From NCBI GenBank assembly GCA_016712625.1, contig JADJQQ010000032.1, positions 1-28,090 of the forward strand: a stretch of DNA of 28,090 nt. The letters are read 5' to 3'. Below the pieces are notes generated by a model, which made no database searches, was not told where the DNA came from, and was given only the letters and a program-made list of their open reading frames with translations. This document shows, in pieces, positions 1-7,724 of the stretch. The position numbers and the translations under genes are program-made. Every line of letters starts with the position of its first letter. Positions within the stretch are counted from its first letter, which is position 1. Origin of the DNA: Candidatus Competibacteraceae bacterium. Its GTDB lineage: Bacteria; Pseudomonadota; Gammaproteobacteria; Competibacterales; Competibacteraceae.

Positions 1-210
1 AAAGATGGCAGCGGCCAGGGCGCCTCCCGGGCAGCGGGCGGTAATTTTGAGTTCCGGAGTTCTCTTCATGCAGGAGGGTCTGAGTAAGCCCTTCAGCTCC
101 AGCGACTTTGATACGGTATTCAACTCATTAAGCAGACTCTCTTGAATTACATTACGATGCGAAAGTCCAGACAGATTTACTCTCAGCGCTTCAAGATTTG
201 CGGGCAACAT
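1..210 (-). pseudogene. 73-aa cassette protein, cut by the window edge (left copy)
   Basis: This is the left-repeat counterpart of the intact gene at 20644-20865. It starts at the ATG on the - strand at 208-210 and runs off the window start. Small indels relative to the right copy shift the frame. If the molecule is circular this is the same gene with sequencing errors and not a second locus. See the right-copy entry for the annotation. Confidence 0.7.
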
Positions 211-322
211 ACTGAAATATCTCCTTTAGAACATGGATGACTCAGGGTTTAGCGATATGAGCTGACGTAGGCATACCGGGGCGGCGGATAAGCCGCGACG
301 GGCGGGAAAGCTATAAGATAAT

Positions 323-1255
323 TCATAACCGCGCCACCACCTTCTCCATCCTTTTCTCGCGTCTGACGTTGGTGTAAATCTGGGTGGTGGCGATGTTTCC
401 GTGGCCGAGCAGCGCCTTGATGTCCACCAGTTCCGCCCCGGCGTTCAGAGATTGCGGCGTAAGTATGGGCGCAGCTTGTGCGGGGAAATCTTCTTGTCGA
501 TGCCCGCCTTCTTCCAGCATCCCCCCGCAGATAGACTCGCGCCGCTTGCGGTGAAACCGCTTATCAGGTCGCTCTTGGTAAATACAGCTTCCGTCCGGTT
601 ACGGTCTTTGAGCCGCAATCCGAAGACCGCGCCGAAGCTGGCCGGGGAGCGGAAACGAGTCGTTCTTTGTTACCTTTTCCGATGACGCGCACTGACCCCG
701 CCGCGCCGTCTACCAACCGGACATCAGCTATTGTCAGGCCGAGAGCCTCGCGGATCCGTGCAGCCCGGAGTTCAGCAATGTTCCAAACATCATTTCGTGG
801 TAGCGTCGGCGTAATCCGGTCATGTGTTTTGGTTGTTGCCAAAACATTGATCGGGATATTCCGCCCATCGCGGATGGTCGCCTCTGCCGGGCTTGTTCCT
901 CCCGCTCCAGCCAGACCGGAATGCGTAGCGGGAGCTTGGGCTTTTCCGCCATCGCCACCGGGTCAGATTCGACGACTCCATTTCGCACCAGCCAGCGGTA
1001 GACCGTCGAGCGCCGATAAACGGCGGTTGACGATGTGCGCCTTGATCTCCCCGGCTCCCGCATCTGCCACGCCGCGAACTGTTCAATGTCCGGGTACTTG
1101 GCGTTCAGCCAGTCCTTGCCGGGCCTCGACCCAGCCATTTGCCCCAGATGCCAATGTCCGAACGGTGGACGTAGCAGGTCGCCTTGTTCGGCCTTTGGTG
1201 TAGAGCAGGTACGAGAGGAAACCTTCCCGGCCTCTCGAAAGTTCGGATCAAACAT
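323..1255 (-). pseudogene. Tyrosine recombinase, frameshifted left copy
   Basis: Aligned with the intact 308-aa recombinase at 20976-21902, this copy carries at least a dozen indels and substitutions. The frame is split into pieces, for example around 323-520, 564-842 and 734-1300. Recognisable fragments remain, including the active-site region around LLGH near the C-terminus and SGLR-like remnants. The damage spreads over the whole gene and is worst near the contig end. Low consensus quality is therefore likelier than biological decay. Confidence 0.85.
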
Positions 1256-1458
1256 CGCAGTTGACTCCATGCGCTTCCCTGCACCCTGTTGCAGTCTCAA
1301 AAGGAGTTTTCGATATTTCTAAACAACGATTTTTACAAATCAAATTTAATAAATTGATTTCGCAATCATCGGCCAGATTGGCAGATAACCGAATATTCAA
1401 GAGTCGATTAGCCTACAAAATTCTATTTTTATAACATAAAGTTTCCAAAATTAATTTT

Positions 1459-2692
1459 TTATGATCTTCCAATTGCGGATAGAGGCGCTTTAAGAATCGT
1501 TGCCGGGCATTTGCAGATTCCGGCGAAGTGCGGGCCGCGTTGCGCTGCTCCCTCTCCAGTTCCGCCGCTCTGCTTCGGCCAGCGCTCGCGTATCGGCTCT
1601 GCACGGCGGCGGCGGGCCTCGGCGATTTGAAACCCGCTGGAGGGATCGAACGCGGACGGATCGGTCGGTATTTGCGAACGATGCCCCGTAGCACGGCGGC
1701 AGGATTGGTTCTGATCTGGCTGCTTTGGATTCGAGACTGGATCACGTCGAGCATTTGCTGTGCAACCTCTGATGGTAAAGGGTAGACCTGGGTGGCGATA
1801 TCTTCCTGCTCATGCTCGGTTAGCTTTGCCGGGTAGATCAGTTTTGCCCGCTGCTCGTTCGGTGCCTCGTTGTTGGATGTGTTGCCATCCGTTCCCGTAG
1901 TTGCTGCCGTTAGAATCTCCTCCTCGGAGACTGTCTTTCCCCTCGTTCGATTCCAGCGCTGCTATCCCGTGGTCGCTTTCCCGGTCTTCCGGGTTTTGGT
2001 TTTGAGCACCACTACCACTACCACGCTCGTCGTCGGTTTCCGCTATCCGCTCGTTGGAGGAGAAGGGGGAAGGGGTAGTGGTGGTGGTAGTAGTCTCTGT
2101 AGAAATCTCAGTAGTAATCTTGATTCCTTTAAAGATGTCGCCTGTAGGCGAGAGGGTATCGCCTGTAGGCGAGAGGGTATCGCCTGTAGGCGAGAGGGTA
2201 TCGCCTGTAGGCGGGAGGGTATCGCCTGTAGGCGAGGGTATCAGCTGTTTTTGTAACTTATCGGTTAATTACCGGGTGTGTGATAGCCATGATCGCAAGC
2301 GAAATTGGCTCAATGAACATGATGTTGTTTCGCAAAATTCCTTGCTGAACGATGTCGCGGTACTCCCTTCTGATGTAGCCCGCATCTTCCAATCGCTTGA
2401 GCGCCTTTCGCACTTGGTCTTTGGTAAGGCCGAACTTCGATTCAAAAAGGCGGCGGTACACTGAAACATATCGCCATCGAAGTGCTTACGTAGAAGCGGC
2501 TTACCACTCTTGTCGAGGGTCTGATAAGGCCGATACCAGTAGATGATCTCCGCCAAGATGATGATGCCGGGTAAATCCGCTTGCCGGACTCCAGTGTGAT
2601 GTGCTGGTACCACTGGTGAGGAATAATGTTTCCCTCGAAATGTATCTTGCCAATCTCTGCAACTGTCGCTGGCAAGTGATCTATGTTTTCAT
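1459..2692 (-). pseudogene. Replication-protein-like gene, frameshifted left copy
   Basis: This is the counterpart of the intact gene at 22106-23350. Single-base losses in homopolymers (for example in the Ser/Ala/Arg-coding stretch near 1560 and at 1660) and small changes near 2240-2280 and 2450 break the frame. The five 21-bp repeats are still visible at 2138-2240, the last one shortened by 4 bases. Start and stop are placed by alignment with the right copy. Confidence 0.85.
2138..2240. repeat. Iteron-like 21-bp tandem repeats (left copy)
   Basis: Five tandem units begin at 2138, 2159, 2180, 2201 and 2222. Each contains the near-palindrome TCGCCTGTAGGCGA. The fourth unit has one substitution and the fifth lacks GAGA compared with the right copy. 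They lie inside the Rep-like gene and encode the DTLSPTG repeat on the - strand. The fuller discussion is at 22788-22892. Confidence 0.9.
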
Positions 2693-2800
2693 CTTTCCGT
2701 TCCCTATCACTAATATGTTACTGATACGTTACTAAAACCCTGTTTTGGGGTATTTCATGCCTGATACGCGTATCCCGCCTCTTTCCATCAGGGCGGGTTC

Positions 2801-3038
2801 GTGATCAAAACTATTCACTCGGTAGAATACGCAAGCTTATTGCTGCTGCTACGCCAGAAACGGCATGAGGCTGGCATCACGCAGGTTGAGTTATCGGCGA
2901 CTTGGCGTCCCACATTCGTTTGTCGGCAAAATCGAACGCGGAGAACGGCGTATCGATGTCATTGAACTACAAACATTTTGCCGTGCCTTTGGCACTGATT
3001 TGCGAACATTCGCGTCTGAACTCCAAGAGCGCCAGTAG
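2801..3038 (+). pseudogene. XRE-family regulator, frameshifted left copy
   Basis: Same gene as 23459-23698, with a GTG start. A CC pair present in the right copy just before the helix-turn-helix (near 2894) is missing, which shifts the frame. The C-terminal part also shows a cluster of substitutions near 3000-3018, which is not a typical homopolymer error. It could reflect real variation or base-modification miscalls. Confidence 0.8.
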
Positions 3039-3053
3039 CTGTCTCGAACCTCA

Positions 3054-3261
3054 CTATGCGGCTTGTGCCCATTGCGTCAATTCTTCCGTTTTGCATCCAA
3101 GAGCCAGAGATTTTTTGCAGCAACTCATCGGTCAGTGGACGCTCGCCAATCTCGATCAGGCTGATGTAGCTCTGATTTACGCCTACAGAACGCGCTAACT
3201 TCGCCTGGCTCATCCTGAGCATTGCTCTTCTCACCGTGATTCCGTGCCCAATGCTAGTCAT
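3054..3261 (-). pseudogene. XRE-family repressor, frameshifted left copy
   Basis: Counterpart of the intact 69-aa gene at 23714-23923. The N-terminal helix-turn-helix is readable from the ATG at 3261, but a small indel near 3100 shifts the C-terminus out of frame. The stop is placed by alignment. The promoter and operator upstream (3271-3285) are unchanged between copies. Confidence 0.8.
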
Positions 3262-3270
3262 ACAAACCTC

Positions 3271-3285
3271 GTAATAATTTATTAC
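3271..3285. promoter_or_regulatory. 15-bp palindromic operator over the XRE repressor promoter (left copy)
   Basis: GTAATAATTTATTAC is a palindrome around one central base. On the - strand TAATAA within it sits 17 bp after TTGGTA, so the palindrome covers a plausible -10 box for the leftward XRE gene. The identical 15-mer occurs at 4617-4631 over the rightward promoter, and both sites are conserved in the right repeat (23933-23947 and 25387-25401). I infer that this is the binding site of the 69-aa XRE protein, controlling itself and the rightward operon. Confidence 0.75.
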
Positions 3286-3339
3286 ATATTTTGGATGCTA
3301 GTACCAACAGCACAAAATCAAGTTTTGCGATAATGACTC

Positions 3340-3357
3340 CGCGCTATCGCTGTCCGC
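3340..3357. repeat. 18-bp inverted repeat, left end (pairs with 7319-7336)
   Basis: CGCGCTATCGCTGTCCGC here is the exact reverse complement of 7319-7336. The two copies lie about 4 kb apart, at the outer edges of the two base-depleted GC-rich blocks that flank the recombination operon. The right-repeat counterpart is 24004-24021. An 18-bp match placed at equivalent borders suggests a shared border function, not yet known. Confidence 0.75.
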
Positions 3358-4590
3358 GATGGGCAAGGACTTAACTGACGCTTCTACGCAACGGTCTTTT
3401 GTGTTCACCGTGCCGCCCCGGCGCATCCCTGCGCGGGGTGCGGATTACCCACCGCGACACTCCAACGCAAAGAATCCCTGTAAGTTTTCGGGGGCGCGGC
3501 CCCCGTACCCCCGCCGTCCCTGGCTTTTGTGCTCTCTTCGTTCGCAATTTCCCCCCGCTTGCGCCGGGGGGCTGGCGGCTTTTTGCCCTTCGTTCGCTGC
3601 GGGCGACAAGGGTTCGGTCGCTACGCTCCCCGCTTCGCGCCCTTGCGCCCTGGCTCTCTTCGGGCTTTTGCCGCCTTGCCCCCTCCGGCGCTTCGCTCTG
3701 GGGGGTGGTGGTTGTCTGGTGGTGTCGCCGCGCTCTGGTGGCTCTCTTCGTTCGCGTTCTGTCTGTGTTGGGGTGTGCCGTGTCTCTTCCCGTTGCCTCT
3801 TCCTTGGTTCGTTCCGCCCGTTTTCGCTTTCGCGCCGTGGGCGGGTTGCGCCCTGGGCGTGTCCTTCCCGCTCGTCTGCTCGTTCGCTGTCGGGGTTTGT
3901 CGCTGTGGTGCGGTTTTCGTGTCCGGTGGCTGCTGCCCGGTTCGCCGCCTCGTGGGGGCGGCCTTGTCGCCCGTTTGTCGCGGCTGTGTCGTTCGCCCTG
4001 GTCCCGTTGGCGTTGCGCCGTGCTGGCTGGTTTCGGTTCCGGTGGCCCCGCCGCCCGCTCCCGTGGGGCGTGGTCGCGCTTCCCGCGCCCTTGCCGTCGC
4101 GTTTGCGGCCCGCTGCGCGCCGCTGCTGGCCTCGGCGGGTGTCTAGTTCCGCTGCCCTGTTTCCTGCCGCGCCGCCTCCGGCGCGGGTGGGTTTTTCTGG
4201 CGGTCGCCGTTTGTCGCCAGCGTTCCGCCCCCTGGTCGCTGGCGTGGTTTCAGCGGTTGTAGCTGCCGGTCGTTCCGTGGTGGTCGGTTGCGCTGGCGGC
4301 GCGGATCGCTTCGTTCGTACCGCCGCGCCCGGTGCGGTGGTGTTTTCTGTCGCCTCGTTCGGTTCCGGGCGCGGCGCATTCGCGGCCCGGTCTATCGCCC
4401 TGGTTCGCGCCGTTGCCGCTGGCGGTCCCGGTTCCGTTTGGTCGTTTTCCCCGCTGAGCCTTGCCCCGATGGTTTATTGCCGTCTGCTGCGGCGTCCGCC
4501 TGCTTTTGCTGGTTTCCGGCTGGCGCTGGCATTTGGGCGCTTGGTTTCCGGCTTAGCTAAAAAGCAGTTTTTCTATTGATTTTCATTGTG
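3358..4590. other. GC-rich adenine-depleted block (left copy)
   Basis: About 1.2 kb of GC-rich sequence between the XRE repressor and the rightward promoter. From 3624 to 4144 the + strand contains no adenine at all (521 bp), and A stays rare up to about 4500. Since every stop codon contains both A and T, an A-free stretch has no stop in any of the six frames. The long overlapping frames here (406, 287 and 205 codons on +) are therefore not evidence of genes. Short GC hairpins occur, for example near 3490-3506 and 4171-4191. This copy lacks 105 bp found at 25175-25279 in the right copy. Confidence 0.85.
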
Positions 4591-4595
4591 AAAAC

Positions 4596-4631
4596 TTGAC
4601 TTCTAATCGTTAGTTTGTAATAATTTATTAC
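4596..4631 (+). promoter_or_regulatory. Rightward promoter with overlapping palindromic operator
   Basis: TTGACT at 4596-4601, a 16-bp spacer, then TAATAA at 4618-4623 form a good sigma70-type promoter. The palindrome GTAATAATTTATTAC at 4617-4631 covers the -10 box and is identical to the site at 3271-3285. It should drive the 75-aa gene, the 316-aa gene and the small ORF up to the terminator at 6258-6283. Repression by the 69-aa XRE protein is an inference from the shared site. Confidence 0.7.
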
Positions 4632-4764
4632 AAGGATAAGGACTAAAAGGATTTAGCGCCCTCTTTCTCGGCAGGCTCGGAGGCGTTAAAGGGAGAAACC
4701 GGGGAAACAAATCTTTTCGTCGCTTTTGGAAAAGCGTGAATCAACTAAAACTGGAGTTAAAGAA

Positions 4765-4992
4765 ATGAGAAAGATTTTTCAGATTGATGGAATAGACGGA
4801 GCAATGCTTAGCATTGGTGAACGGAATCAGCCGCAACAAGCGGCGATTTGTATAAAGGACTCTCAGGGTAACGAGGTTCACATGCTCATCGGATACGAGC
4901 AATTTAGGGAGCTTTGTTCACTCTCGTATGATCTTCACTGGACGCCAGAACCGCGCACAGTGCAAGAAAAAGAGGAAGAAACACCGTTTTAA
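4765..4992 (+). CDS. 75-aa orphan protein, first gene of the rightward operon
   Basis: I do not recognise the family. The ATG at 4765 is chosen over an upstream TTG in the same frame (4726) because a CTGGAG ribosome-binding site precedes it at 4751-4756. The protein starts MRKIFQIDGIDGAML, has alternating hydrophobic residues suggesting a small beta-rich fold, and ends in a charged Glu/Lys tail (KEEETPF). The acidic tail ending in Pro-Phe resembles that of single-stranded-DNA-binding proteins, but no OB fold can be claimed. It lies 134 bp after the operator-controlled promoter and is followed by a strong hairpin. The right copy (25535-25761) has lost one G and is frameshifted. Confidence 0.75.
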   Translation: MRKIFQIDGIDGAMLSIGERNQPQQAAICIKDSQGNEVHMLIGYEQFRELCSLSYDLHWTPEPRTVQEKEEETPF

Positions 4993-4998
4993 TTAGTT

Positions 4999-5028
4999 GG
5001 ACTCTCGTAGTTACAGCTACGAGAGTCC
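4999..5028 (+). promoter_or_regulatory. Perfect 12-bp hairpin between operon genes
   Basis: GGACTCTCGTAG and its exact reverse complement CTACGAGAGTCC flank a 6-nt loop. The hairpin lies between the 75-aa gene and the 316-aa gene and has no T-run after it, so it is not a standard intrinsic terminator. An mRNA-stability or processing element, or a protein-binding site, would fit. It is fully conserved in the right repeat at 25768-25797, despite the errors around it. Confidence 0.7.
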
Positions 5029-5063
5029 GGTAATGCAGTAAACAACCTAACGAGGTTTTAATC

Positions 5064-6014
5064 ATGTCACACGCGATAGCGATAACACAAGATACCGCGA
5101 TCATGCCGGTTTCCCCGGCTGCGGTTTCGCTAGGAACGCTGCAAGCTGGTTCGCCCGCCGCTCTCGTGCAGGGTGCGCGGGAAATGGCGAACGCGCTGGC
5201 CGATGTCATCGAGCACCAGAAATTAGCGAAAGACATACAGGGCCGGAAATACGTCAAAGTCGAGGGATGGACTACCCTCGGCGTTATGCTGGGCGTGGTG
5301 CCCCGCGAAGTGCAGACCACGGAACAAGACGGCATCTATACCGCAACGATAGAGCTAGTCAGAATTGTTGACCAAGGCGTGATTTCTCGCGCATCAGCCG
5401 AATGCGGATCAGACGATGAGCTTGACCGCTACGGTAAACCCGTATGGTCTAGCCGTCCTCGCTATGCAAGGCGTTCAATGGCCCAAACCCGCGCCACGGG
5501 TAAGGCTTGCCGCTTGGCGTTTAGCTGGATTATGAGCTTGGCAGGCTACGAGCCGACACCGGCAGAGGAAATGCCGGATAAGCAACAATCCGATAATGAC
5601 CTGCTGATTTCATCCGCTCAACACAAGATGTTGGAGGCGCGGATTTCAGAACTTGGATTGAACCGCGAAGGAGTTAAAACGTGGTGCATTCGACGTTTTA
5701 GCATCGATCATTTCCAAGGGCTGCAAAAAAGCCAGTTTTCGGAACTGCTGAATCAACTGCCAAAGATGGCGGAAATAAAGGCCAAGCGGGAAGCGGAACA
5801 GGAAGCGCAAGCGGAGCGGGAAGCGATTCAAATGGAATCACAACCGCAACCGCTGAACAATGAAGAAAAAGCAAAAAACATGGATGTACTTTCTCATGAA
5901 ATAAGAGAAGCAGGACGCTACAGAAGCGGGAAGGTAAGACCGAGAGAAGCGGTAGAAGCTGGGATTTTAGAGAGTGAGGCGCGACATTTGCGCCACATAG
6001 CCGAAACCGCTTAA
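5064..6014 (+). CDS. Phage-type recombination-like protein (putative ssDNA-annealing family)
   Basis: A 316-aa protein starting MSHAIAIT, with GAGG 9-10 nt before the ATG. Residues about 40-170 form a compact domain with the motifs GRKYVKVEGWTTLG, ISRASAECGSDDE and ARRSMAQTRATGKACRLAF. I associate these with phage and plasmid recombination proteins of the Rad52/ERF/RecT type. That link is from memory of the motif style and not from a search. Residues 180-235 resemble the small helical C-terminal module seen in such proteins (SSAQHKMLEARISELGL). The tail is Glu/Gln-rich and probably coiled. Second gene of the repressor-controlled operon, which fits a DNA-metabolism role. The right copy (25832-26778) is frameshifted many times. 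Confidence 0.6.
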   Translation: MSHAIAITQDTAIMPVSPAAVSLGTLQAGSPAALVQGAREMANALADVIEHQKLAKDIQGRKYVKVEGWTTLGVMLGVVPREVQTTEQDGIYTATIELVRIVDQGVISRASAECGSDDELDRYGKPVWSSRPRYARRSMAQTRATGKACRLAFSWIMSLAGYEPTPAEEMPDKQQSDNDLLISSAQHKMLEARISELGLNREGVKTWCIRRFSIDHFQGLQKSQFSELLNQLPKMAEIKAKREAEQEAQAEREAIQMESQPQPLNNEEKAKNMDVLSHEIREAGRYRSGKVRPREAVEAGILESEARHLRHIAETA

Positions 6015-6051
6015 CTACTGATAGAGCCAAGGACGGCGCTGGATAATTACA

Positions 6052-6246
6052 ATGCAGAAACAGCCGATTGAAGGGGCCGCAAGAATAGGAAACGGTACTA
6101 AACTTCATCCCGCGTTCCTAGATGAAAACAGGAACCTGTTTTTTCGTTGCTCGTGTCCCGACACGATGAACGGATTTGGCATGAATCGCGCCACTTTTTA
6201 CCCTGGAAAGACCGGGAGTTGTGGACAGCGCAGACAGCGCGGATAA
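6052..6246 (+). CDS. Small ORF before the operon terminator (left-copy reading)
   Basis: Starts MQKQPIEGAARIG 37 bp after the previous gene and reads 64 codons here. The right copy (26815-27051) shares the first 26 residues, then follows another frame for 78 codons because of a one-base difference near 6130. The right-copy reading looks more protein-like (HDERIWHESRHFLPW). The true product is uncertain until the sequence is corrected. No family recognised. Confidence 0.4.
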   Translation: MQKQPIEGAARIGNGTKLHPAFLDENRNLFFRCSCPDTMNGFGMNRATFYPGKTGSCGQRRQRG

Positions 6247-6257
6247 CCATACCCTCC

Positions 6258-6283
6258 AACCCCGCCCAGTCGGGGTTTTTTAT
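6258..6283 (+). terminator. Rho-independent terminator of the recombination operon
   Basis: AACCCCG, a 6-nt loop and CGGGGTT are followed by a T-run (TTTTA). This is a classic intrinsic terminator on the + strand closing the operon that starts at 4596. It is conserved at 27019-27043 in the right copy. Confidence 0.85.
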
Positions 6284-7318
6284 TTGCCCTAGTCACTAAA
6301 AAAGCCTGCCCTGGACGGGAGAAACGGGATCGAGAGCGGGAGCGGAACAGGCGGGAGGCCCGGCGAACGAGCGGGAGCGCCGCGACAGCGGCGCGACGCG
6401 GGTAGACGGTAGCAGCACCAGCAGGCCGCGCCGCCCGGCGCGGACGGGCGGCAGCCCGAACGCGCGAGCGCGGCGGCAAACGAGCGCCGCCAGCGCCGAC
6501 GAGGCACAGCGCACGGCGAGACAGCGAGCGCCGCCACGCGCAAGCCAGCGCCAGCGGCAACCGCCGACGCAGGCGACAAGAACCGGCAGCGGCGGCAGCG
6601 ACACGACTAACCGCCCACCCACGCAACGGGAGCCGGGAGCGCGGCGGGAGCAGGCAGGCGCAGCGACGGCGGCACGGCCACCGGAACCGAGACGCCGAAC
6701 ACCCCGCCCGCGAAGCGCCGAACCGCGACCGGGAAACCGCACCAGCCCGACCACGCAGCAGCGAACGCCGACGCACCCGCCAGCGACCCGAACCCGACGA
6801 CCACAACCGCGCCGGAGAACGACCGGCGCGAGGCCCGCACCCGCCAGCGCCGCGCACCCGACGCCAGCGCCGACCCGACCAGCCGACGCCACCAGGGCGC
6901 GGACAGCGGCGCGACAGAAGACCCGCGAGACAGCACCAAAGACCGGGACGAAACCGAAGAGAAAGAAGCCACAGGACACCCCCACAAAAACCCGAAACAC
7001 CGGGAACCAGCCCCGGCCACCAGCGGCGGGCACCACACCCCCCCCGCCACGCCCACGGCGACAAGCGCAGCGCGGCCCCGGCGAACGGCGCAAGGCCGAA
7101 GCGGGGCGCATGGACGCGCCCCGCCGCCAAGCGAGCGCACGGACAGCGCGAGCCGCCTAGCGCCGGGCGACGGGACGCGCGACAAAACGCAGCGGCAGCG
7201 GGGGGGGTGTGCCGCCGCCACAGCCGGACGTGTGGAGATATGCGGGGGGTTTGGTTCGATTACGCCACTGCCCGACCTGAGCCGCCGCCCAAGCGGCGGG
7301 CACACTGAACTTTGAAGT
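6284..7318. other. GC-rich thymine-depleted block (left copy)
   Basis: About 1 kb with almost no T on the + strand. From 6411 to 7110 only one T occurs (6608), and 6609-7110 (502 bp) is T-free. It mirrors the A-depleted block at 3358-4590 on the other side of the operon. All six frames are open through most of it, so the frames of 232-310 codons on the - strand and up to 246 codons on the + strand (right copy) are composition artefacts unless shown otherwise. Many short indels separate the two copies here, with no sign that a reading frame is preserved. It starts just after the operon terminator. Confidence 0.85.
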
Positions 7319-7336
7319 GCGGACAGCGATAGCGCG
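7319..7336. repeat. 18-bp inverted repeat, right end (pairs with 3340-3357)
   Basis: GCGGACAGCGATAGCGCG, the exact reverse complement of 3340-3357. It lies just outside the T-depleted block, before the 96-aa gene. The right-repeat version at 28057-28074 differs by one base (A to G). Confidence 0.75.
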
Positions 7337-7383
7337 ATGCCCGGCGCTGGACGCTAGATTCAGCGCAAGCGATGCCAAATCGT

Positions 7384-7674
7384 TCAATGTGTGTGTCGGG
7401 GCGGTTTGGGTTTGCCGTGATAGTTTTCAACCGCGTCAATGATGGACGCCAGCCGATAAGCGGCGTCCAGTGCAGTAGCTTCACCTGATAGCAAGTGATC
7501 GCACAGCGCCCGCAACGCTATCGGTAAATTGCCAAGCAGTTGTTCGGATGTTGGGTAATCCGCGCCTGTGCGGTGACTGCGAACCATCGCGATCAGCCGG
7601 TCGGTCGTCGCTAGCTCCGGGTCGAGGTCGTCGATGGTCGGGCGCGGCGGATCGGGATAGGGTTGGTCGGTCAT
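7384..7674 (-). CDS. 96-aa hypothetical protein, divergent from parA
   Basis: An acidic, Pro-rich N-terminus (MTDQPYPDPPRPTIDDLDPE) is followed by a helical region of about 60 residues. The ATG has a good ribosome-binding site (GAAGGAAAATC before it). It is transcribed away from parA, with 47 bp between the starts, so the two promoters may be co-regulated. No family recognised. A plasmid-maintenance role is suggested only by position. Confidence 0.6.
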   Translation of the reverse strand: MTDQPYPDPPRPTIDDLDPELATTDRLIAMVRSHRTGADYPTSEQLLGNLPIALRALCDHLLSGEATALDAAYRLASIIDAVENYHGKPKPPRHTH

Positions 7675-7703
7675 GATTTTCCTTCTTTCATGAAAAAGAT
7701 AAT

Positions 7704-7724
7704 TATAGTATTCTCGTTTTAATG
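7704..7724 (+). promoter_or_regulatory. parA promoter -10 and first centromere-like repeat
   Basis: TATAGT at 7704-7709 is a plausible -10 box. ATTCTCGTTTTAATG at 7710-7724 is a copy of a motif that recurs through the par region. It runs into the parA start codon with no ribosome-binding site, so parA may have a very short leader or be leaderless. Binding of the motif by the small partner protein would give autoregulation, as in ParAB-type loci with short DNA-binding partners. That part is inference. Confidence 0.5.

Larger units (their letters stand above)
1..7352. repeat. Left copy of a 7.4-kb direct terminal repeat
   Basis: This stretch matches 20655-28090 from end to end in the same orientation. 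Position 1 aligns with 20655, and the last base of the window aligns with about 7352. The copies differ by many 1-3 nt indels, some substitutions and a 105-bp segment missing here. Differences are densest in the first 2.7 kb of this copy, where the recombinase and Rep frames are broken. They are rare between 3.4 and 5 kb. The likely reading is terminal redundancy of a circular molecule assembled as a linear contig. A real duplication with decay is the alternative. Confidence 0.93.

Noticed and set aside
2138..2240. The 21-bp repeats as a CRISPR array
   Set aside because: Units are directly adjacent with no spacers, lie inside a reading frame, and no cas gene is present.
3624..4144. Adenine loss through a diversity-generating retroelement
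   Set aside because: No reverse transcriptase, template repeat or variable-repeat protein is visible, and a mirrored T-free block would not be expected.
3359..4579. Long overlapping frames on + and - strands in the A-depleted block (406, 287 and 205 codons and others)
   Set aside because: A stretch without A on one strand has no stop in any of the six frames, so length is meaningless. The + products are Cys/Arg/Gly/Ser-rich with no recognisable domain.
6198..7305. Long frames on the - strand in the T-depleted block (310, 271 and 232 codons)
   Set aside because: Same composition artefact. The frames are not preserved between the two repeat copies.
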